Made by a program: the position numbers and the translations under genes. The notes beneath the pieces were generated by a model. It worked only from the letters and a program-made list of their open reading frames with translations, had not been told where the DNA came from and searched no databases. From Sphingomonas sp. Root720 (GTDB taxonomy: Bacteria; Pseudomonadota; Alphaproteobacteria; Sphingomonadales; Sphingomonadaceae): a stretch of 64,000 nt of DNA. Shown here piece by piece: positions 59,600 through 64,000 of this stretch (within the stretch, counting starts at the first letter, position 1; every line of letters begins with the position of its first letter). The stretch spans positions 413,195 through 477,194 of the forward strand of contig NZ_LMID01000010.1 of NCBI RefSeq assembly GCF_001428605.1, in the 5' to 3' direction.

Positions 59600-60790
59600 T
59601 CATCGGAGCACCAGCCAGGCGCCGTTGCCGACGAAGAATTTTTCGACCGCCTCCTCGCCGAGCGGCGCGAGCCGGGCCAGGAAGCCGAGCTTGCTGTCGA
59701 TGCCGCCTTCGACGTGCGGATAATCGCTCGAATAGCACCAGCAGTGGCTGAGCTGCGGATAGCGGCGGAAATAGAGGTCGACCGGCTCGAAATAGAAGGG
59801 CGTGACCCGGACGTTCCGGTCCATATAGGCGGACGGCGGCATCGACAGGATCTTCGCCATCCGCTTGGCATAGATATGCTCGACCCACAGATCGAGATGC
59901 TCGGCAAGCGGGCCGAACCAGGTGGCACCGAGCTCGATGATCCCGAAGCGCAGCGCGGGATGGCGTTCGAAGACGCCGCCCAGCACCATCGCCGTCAGGA
60001 AGTTGCTGGCCCCCATATGCACCGTGGTGGTGCCGAAGGGTTCGAGCGCGATCTCGACGCTGTCGACCTTGCCGACCGCGAAGGCCGGCGCCTGGCTCCA
60101 GGCATCGGTCGAACGGAAGCCCGAATCGGTGCCGAGGTGGAGGGTCACGGCGACGTTGCCGGCCGCCATCAGCGCCCAGAAGGGATCGAGTTCGGGCGCG
60201 GCCGGGGAGAAGCCGCCCGGTGGGTGCGACGTCGGCAACCAGACCGCGCGCGCACCGCGCGTCACCAGGTCGCGCGCCTGTTCGAGCAGCTCGTCGATCG
60301 AGGTGGCGGCCAGCAGCGCGGCGGGGCGGAAGCGGCCGCCGGGAGCAGCGGTCGTCCGCACCACCCAGTCATTATATTCGGCGACGACGCCGCGCAGCAT
60401 CCGTTGTCCCTCCTCGCCCGCGGGGATCGGCAGGCCCAGGCTGGCGAGGCTGCTGCCGGTCAGCGGTCCGAAGGCCAGCAGCGCGGCGGAAGGGAAGATC
60501 AGCTGACGGGCGATGCCCATGGTGTCGAGCACCTTGCGCCGACGATCGAAATCGAACGCACCCGGCGCCGCCGGTCCCTTGGCGTTCCACACGCTGTCGG
60601 CCGTGATCGACGCGTCGTCGACGAGGCCGGGGCGCCAGAAGCTGTTGGCACCGAAGGATCGTATGAAATCGGTTGCGACCTCGGCGAAGCGGGCGCTGTG
60701 CGGACCGAACATCGTACCCCACATATGCGACGGGGCCATTTCATGGGCGTCCACGTCGATCACGGCCAGTCGTTCGAGCAGGTCCTGCAT
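59600..60790 (-). CDS. Amidohydrolase-family protein (amidohydrolase 2, decarboxylase-like)
   Basis: 396 residues forming a metal-dependent TIM barrel: AVIDVDAHEMAPSHMW with the first metal ligands, TLHLGTDSGFR, FGIIELGATWFGPLAEHLDLW and a C-terminal YSSDYPHVEGG with the catalytic Asp. Amidohydrolase 2 members in degradation clusters are often decarboxylases or ring-cleavage hydrolases (ACMSD-like), also common in steroid and lignin aromatic pathways. Substrate unknown. 40 nt before the SDR gene. Confidence 0.85.
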   Translation of the reverse strand: MQDLLERLAVIDVDAHEMAPSHMWGTMFGPHSARFAEVATDFIRSFGANSFWRPGLVDDASITADSVWNAKGPAAPGAFDFDRRRKVLDTMGIARQLIFPSAALLAFGPLTGSSLASLGLPIPAGEEGQRMLRGVVAEYNDWVVRTTAAPGGRFRPAALLAATSIDELLEQARDLVTRGARAVWLPTSHPPGGFSPAAPELDPFWALMAAGNVAVTLHLGTDSGFRSTDAWSQAPAFAVGKVDSVEIALEPFGTTTVHMGASNFLTAMVLGGVFERHPALRFGIIELGATWFGPLAEHLDLWVEHIYAKRMAKILSMPPSAYMDRNVRVTPFYFEPVDLYFRRYPQLSHCWCYSSDYPHVEGGIDSKLGFLARLAPLGEEAVEKFFVGNGAWLVLR

Positions 60791-60829
60791 CGATCTCTCC
60801 CGCTTCTTCCGCGGCGAGGCCCGGAAGGC

Positions 60830-60858
60830 GGCGCCGGACGGTCGGACCGCCCGGCGCC
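60830..60858. other. Strong hairpin between TonB receptor and amidohydrolase genes
   Basis: GGCGCCGGACGG pairs with CCGCCCGGCGCC around a TCGGA loop (one mismatch). There is no T-run after it on the minus strand, so it is not a classical terminator. It could end part of the transcripts or protect the receptor mRNA, giving unequal expression of the two genes. Confidence 0.5.
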
Positions 60859-60870
60859 CGGCAGATCGCT

Positions 60871-63195
60871 CTAGAACGCGATCTTCGCATCCACGCCGAT
60901 CCGGCGCGGCTGGTTGTAGATGTTGCCGGCGAAACCGAGCGCGCCGAAATCGATGCCGGCGGTGATGTTGTGCTCGTTCGTCAGGTTCTCGGCGAAGATG
61001 CTGAGGTCCATCGTCTTGCCGCCGACCGGGATCTCGACGAGGCCGATGCGCGCGTCGATCTGGTGCTGCCCCGGATCGGCGATCGCATTGGCGAAGTTCA
61101 GGCCGTTCAGGATGTTGGTCATGAAGTAGCGCTTGCTGGTGTGCGAATAGTCGAGCTTGAGCAGCAGCTTGCCGAAGCCGATATCCTCGCTCAGATATTG
61201 CCCGCCCAGATGGACCGTCCAGTTCGGCACATAGGGAAACTTGCTGATGTCGGCATAGTTGCCGAGTCCCCCCGGAACCTCGCCCGGCCCGGGCGTGTGG
61301 CCGGGCACCGGCGTCGCCGGAACGATGAAGAAGATCTCGTTATACTTCGGATCGACATAGCCGACGCTGGCATCGAGCGTCAGGCCGTTGACGGGCACCG
61401 CCTGCATCTCGACCTCGAAGCCGCGGAACTTGGCCGACGCATTGTTGGTGAAACCGCCGCCGCCGGCGGCCGTGGCGAGATATTGGGTGACCTGGAGGTC
61501 CTTGTAGTCGGTGTGGAACACCGCCGCGTTCAGCCGGACGTGGCGATCGAGGAATTCGCTCTTGATGCCCGCCTCATAGGTCTTGGCCTTTTCGGGCTCG
61601 AACACGAAGGACTGGGTGGCGCTGGCGCGGGTGTTGAACCCGCCCGAACGATAGCCGGTGCCGTAGCGGGCATAGACCATCACGTCGTCGACCGGCTTGT
61701 AGCTGATGATCGCGTTGACCGAGGTGTCGTCGAAGCTGGCCTTGCCGTTGCGGACCGTGCTCGCAGTCTGCTGCACCGCCTTCTTGTCCTTGGTGTAGCG
61801 GACGCCCAGGGTCAGCTCGAGCTTCTCGTCGAGCGCCTGCGGCTTCCAGCTGCCCTGGCCGAAAGCGGCATAGGACTTGGCCTGATAGTCGAAGATGGTC
61901 GAGGAGGACAGGTTCGAGGCGAGCGTCGGCGAGAGGACGAACGAATAGCTCGTCGGATTGAAATATTTGCTGTCTTCCTTGAAATAATAGAGGCCGCCGA
62001 CCCAGCTGAAGTCACCGAACCTGGCCAGCAGCTGGAACTCCTCGGAGAACTGCTTGACGTCCTCGTCCTTCGCGTCGGCCGAGTAGATCTGCACTTCCTT
62101 GATGCCGGTCGTGGTGTTCCCGAAGATGCCCGGCGGCGCATAGGCGGTGCCGAGCGCCGCCTTGTAGGTGCGGCGGCCGGTGATCGACTTCAGGGTGATG
62201 GCGTCGTTGACGTCATATTGCAGGGTCAGCGCATGGCCGATGATCTTGACCCGCTGCAGCGCCTTCGATCGGACGCTGAAATTCTTGTTATAGTCCTGCT
62301 GCACCTCGTCGAGCAGCGAATTGCCGGTGGTGTTCGCATAATAGGATTGGAGCAGCGGCGACAGGAAGCGGGTCTGGAAGCCACCGGGAACGCCGCGCAT
62401 GTCGGTCCAGTCGAAGGTGTAGGCGGCGGAGAAGCTGCCCCATTCGCCGTTGACCTTGGCCCAGATCGCGTCGGTGTTGAGCGCGCCCTGGCTGTGCGAG
62501 CCATCGGCATATTTGTTGTTGAGATAGCCGTCGCGCTGGCGGTGCATATAGGACAGCGTCGCGCTGACCCCGGAATCGCCGAGCAGCCCGGTGTCGATCC
62601 GCGTGCGCGAGGCATATTCGTCATATTCGGCGATCTGGATCTTCTGTTCGATGCCGAATTCGGCGGCGGGCTTCTTGGTCACCATGCTGATCGCGCCGCC
62701 GGTGGTGTTGCGACCGAACAGCGTACCCTGCGGACCGCGCAGCACCTCGATCCGCTCCAGATCGACCAGTTCGAGGTTCGAGGCGTTGTTGCGGCCGATA
62801 TAGACGCCGTCGATGTAGATGCCGACCGGCGAGTCGACCGACAGCAGCGGCTCCTGCGAGCCGATGCCGCGGATGAAGGCGGTATTGCCCGCCAGGAAGC
62901 CCGACTGCGCCTGGATCGCCACGTTCGGCATGAGCCGGGTGATGTCGTCGAGCGCCTGGACGTTCGACCGTTCCAGCGTGGCGCTCGACAGCGCGCTCAC
63001 CGAGATCGGCGTGTCCTGCAACGCCTCTTCGCGGCGGCGGGCCGTGACGATGATCTCCTCGAGGCCGCCGCCGGTGGCGGTGGCGGTCGCTTCCGCAGGC
63101 GTGGTCTGCGCGGCCGCCGGCGCGGCCATGCCCATGGCGATCGTGGATATGCCCAAGAGCAGCGAAGTGACTGTCTTCCTGTCGGTCATGCTCAT
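60871..63195 (-). CDS. TonB-dependent outer-membrane receptor
   Basis: 774 residues. Signal peptide to about residue 30 (TTPAEATATA follows), a TonB box-like EEIIVTARRREEALQDTPISVSAL, a plug domain with SVDSPVGIYIDGVYIGRNNASNLELVDLERIEVLRGPQGTLFGRNTTGG, then a 22-strand barrel ending in an aromatic residue (RIGVDAKIAF). This sphingomonad receptor class usually takes up small organic substrates rather than iron. Operator site 3 lies 41 nt upstream of the start, so it is probably co-regulated with the F420 genes. Confidence 0.93.
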   Translation of the reverse strand: MSMTDRKTVTSLLLGISTIAMGMAAPAAAQTTPAEATATATGGGLEEIIVTARRREEALQDTPISVSALSSATLERSNVQALDDITRLMPNVAIQAQSGFLAGNTAFIRGIGSQEPLLSVDSPVGIYIDGVYIGRNNASNLELVDLERIEVLRGPQGTLFGRNTTGGAISMVTKKPAAEFGIEQKIQIAEYDEYASRTRIDTGLLGDSGVSATLSYMHRQRDGYLNNKYADGSHSQGALNTDAIWAKVNGEWGSFSAAYTFDWTDMRGVPGGFQTRFLSPLLQSYYANTTGNSLLDEVQQDYNKNFSVRSKALQRVKIIGHALTLQYDVNDAITLKSITGRRTYKAALGTAYAPPGIFGNTTTGIKEVQIYSADAKDEDVKQFSEEFQLLARFGDFSWVGGLYYFKEDSKYFNPTSYSFVLSPTLASNLSSSTIFDYQAKSYAAFGQGSWKPQALDEKLELTLGVRYTKDKKAVQQTASTVRNGKASFDDTSVNAIISYKPVDDVMVYARYGTGYRSGGFNTRASATQSFVFEPEKAKTYEAGIKSEFLDRHVRLNAAVFHTDYKDLQVTQYLATAAGGGGFTNNASAKFRGFEVEMQAVPVNGLTLDASVGYVDPKYNEIFFIVPATPVPGHTPGPGEVPGGLGNYADISKFPYVPNWTVHLGGQYLSEDIGFGKLLLKLDYSHTSKRYFMTNILNGLNFANAIADPGQHQIDARIGLVEIPVGGKTMDLSIFAENLTNEHNITAGIDFGALGFAGNIYNQPRRIGVDAKIAF

Positions 63196-63235
63196 CCCCT
63201 CCTCGTGCGGATCATGTTGCCCGCATCATGATTAA

Positions 63236-63253
63236 ACCAAGTGGTCGCTTCTT
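63236..63253. promoter_or_regulatory. Near-palindromic operator, site 3
   Basis: ACCAAGTGGTCGCTTCTT, a diverged copy of the 56.1-kb palindrome (on that site's minus strand, ACCAAGCGATCGCTTGAT). It lies 41 nt upstream of the TonB receptor start, close to the spacing between site 2 and the RibB gene. Confidence 0.5.
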
Positions 63254-63274
63254 ATTTTGGTGCGGTCGATTTCC

Positions 63275-63685
63275 TCAGGAAGCGTCGAGCTCCCAGAACA
63301 GGATCGGCGGACTTTCCTGCGGGTCCCTGAAGACGGCGCGGACCGGTGTGCCGATCGCCGGATCGATGGCGGGATCGGCCGGCGCGCCGACGATCTGGAT
63401 GTCCGCCTGCTCCTCGATCGCGACGAGCAGGGTCACGTAGGGAAGATCCTCGGCGAAGGCCGGGTGGAAGCGCTGATGGGTGCGGATCCAGCTCTTGATC
63501 GTGCCGCGCCCGCTCATCGCCACCCAGTCGGCGTCGAAGCTGCGGCAGCGGTTGCAGATCGCCCGCGCCGGCCAGCGCAGCGTGCCGCAGCGCGCGCAGC
63601 GCTGCACGCGAAGCTCGCCCGCCGCCAGCCCTTCCCAATAGGGGGCCGAATCCTTGTCGGGCATGGGAAGCGGTTTGGCGATCAT
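63275..63685 (-). CDS. DUF35 (zinc ribbon + OB fold) acyl-CoA-associated protein
   Basis: 136 residues. The rubredoxin-like zinc ribbon CARCGTLRWPARAICNRC (30-47) precedes an OB fold with GTIKSWIRTHQRFHPAFAEDLPYVTLLVAIEE. DUF35 proteins form complexes with SCP2-type thiolases or with acyl-CoA hydratases in steroid side-chain degradation. Its ATG overlaps the stop of the thiolase gene just upstream, consistent with a thiolase-DUF35 pair. Confidence 0.9.
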   Translation of the reverse strand: MIAKPLPMPDKDSAPYWEGLAAGELRVQRCARCGTLRWPARAICNRCRSFDADWVAMSGRGTIKSWIRTHQRFHPAFAEDLPYVTLLVAIEEQADIQIVGAPADPAIDPAIGTPVRAVFRDPQESPPILFWELDAS

Positions 63686-64000
63686 CCGTCCCTCCTGAGC
63701 AGAAGCGCGCTCGTCACGCCGCCGACATAGCCGGGGGCGCCGGTGCTGAGGCCGATCCGGGCATCGGCGACCTGGCGGCCGCCCGCCTCGCCGCGGAGCT
63801 GCTGAACCGCCTCGGCGATATGGTTCATGCCATGGGCATAGCCCTCGGACAGGAAGCCGCCATGCGGGTTGACCGGCAACCGCCCGCCCATCCGGTGATG
63901 GCCGTCGAGCACGAAGCCACCCGCCTCGCCCTTGCCGCAGAAGCCGTAATCCTCGAGCTGCATCAGCACCGAGAAGGTGAAGCAGTCGTAGAGATTGGCG
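63682..64000 (-). CDS. Thiolase-family protein (SCP2-type), C-terminal part
   Basis: The frame runs off the right edge of the window, so the start is missing; 105 residues are visible. ANLYDCFTFSVLMQLEDYGFCGKGE and LPVNPHGGFLSEGYAHGMNHIAEAVQQLRGEAG are the C-terminal signature of SCP2/lipid-transfer thiolases (NPHGG...G, His active site). These enzymes cleave beta-keto or beta-hydroxy acyl-CoA in side-chain degradation. It is paired with the DUF35 gene by an ATGA overlap. Confidence 0.88.
   Translation of the reverse strand, partial: ANLYDCFTFSVLMQLEDYGFCGKGEAGGFVLDGHHRMGGRLPVNPHGGFLSEGYAHGMNHIAEAVQQLRGEAGGRQVADARIGLSTGAPGYVGGVTSALLLRRDG

Noticed and set aside
60673-63231. 852-residue plus-strand open frame opposite the TonB receptor
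   Set aside because: It is the mirror of a high-GC coding strand; the protein is Arg/Asp/Val-rich with no domain, while the minus strand encodes a complete receptor.
1-64000. CRISPR arrays, insertion sequences, prophage genes
   Set aside because: No regularly spaced short repeats, transposase, integrase or phage structural genes were recognised anywhere in the window.

Overview
The window is GC-rich DNA (about 65-70% in the core genes) from an alphaproteobacterium, most probably a sphingomonad of the Sphingomonas/Rhizorhabdus type. The signs are the gene content and protein style (TorF-type porin, TonB receptor with degradative genes, DUF3035-type lipoprotein after lspA, thyA-folA-ribF-ileS-lspA order), the frequent GTGA/ATGA start-stop overlaps, and hairpin repeats of the GTCATCCCGGC type. 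The species call is inference. I worked by eye; no search was run.

Region 1 (1-33.9 kb) is mostly housekeeping. It opens with a putative exported amine-oxidation module (Tat-exported FAD amine oxidase, cytochrome c, exported RidA). Next come an L,D-transpeptidase, ribA and xthA, then thyA-folA, ribF, ileS, lspA and a lipoprotein gene. An Opp-type peptide ABC transporter follows, then a TorF porin, metC-sseA, queF, an S10 peptidase, a 2-oxoglutarate oxygenase and an orphan HerA-like ATPase. The region ends with GST, trhO, a TetR regulator, an exported phosphodiesterase-like lipoprotein, ftsK, a UbiH-family hydroxylase, a Trm112-like protein, a LON-domain protein, a thioredoxin-TPR protein and tRNA-Gly(GCC).

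Region 2 (34.0-49.8 kb) reads as an accessory respiratory island just after the tRNA. Sodium/proton antiporters bound it (CPA1 type and NhaA). Inside is a tightly packed, largely overlapping plus-strand operon: an HbpS-like protein, CtaG, cytochrome oxidase subunits II (with fused cytochrome c), I and III, a small membrane protein, a cytochrome c lipoprotein, a PQQ alcohol dehydrogenase with the lanthanide-type Asp-x-Asp signature, another cytochrome c, a beta-propeller lipoprotein and a XoxJ/MxaJ-like protein. It looks like a complete route from alcohol through PQQ and cytochrome c to oxygen. Subunit I keeps all haem and CuB ligands but has Trp and Thr at the canonical D- and K-channel positions. 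A TATCG-N5-CGATA inverted repeat occurs at three places in this region. An orphan hybrid histidine kinase follows.

Region 3 (50-64 kb) is a catabolic region that carries deazaflavin (F420) genes: a fused FO synthase (CofG+CofH, FbiC-like) and an NADPH:F420 reductase. Around them are a SnoaL-like protein, an NAD(P)-binding oxidoreductase, an AMP-ligase relative with altered catalytic motifs, a RibB with a degenerate RibA domain, an MFS transporter, an SDR, an amidohydrolase, a TonB receptor, a DUF35 protein and the end of a thiolase. Three promoter regions here share an 18-bp near-palindrome around CAAGC-N4-GCTTG, which suggests one regulon under a regulator that is not in the window. No other F420 gene (cofC, cofD, cofE) is visible.

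A family of hairpin repeats (two arms of 28 nt, spacer 25-29 nt) is scattered through intergenic gaps, and ileS contains an in-frame stretch of clearly lower GC in its editing domain.
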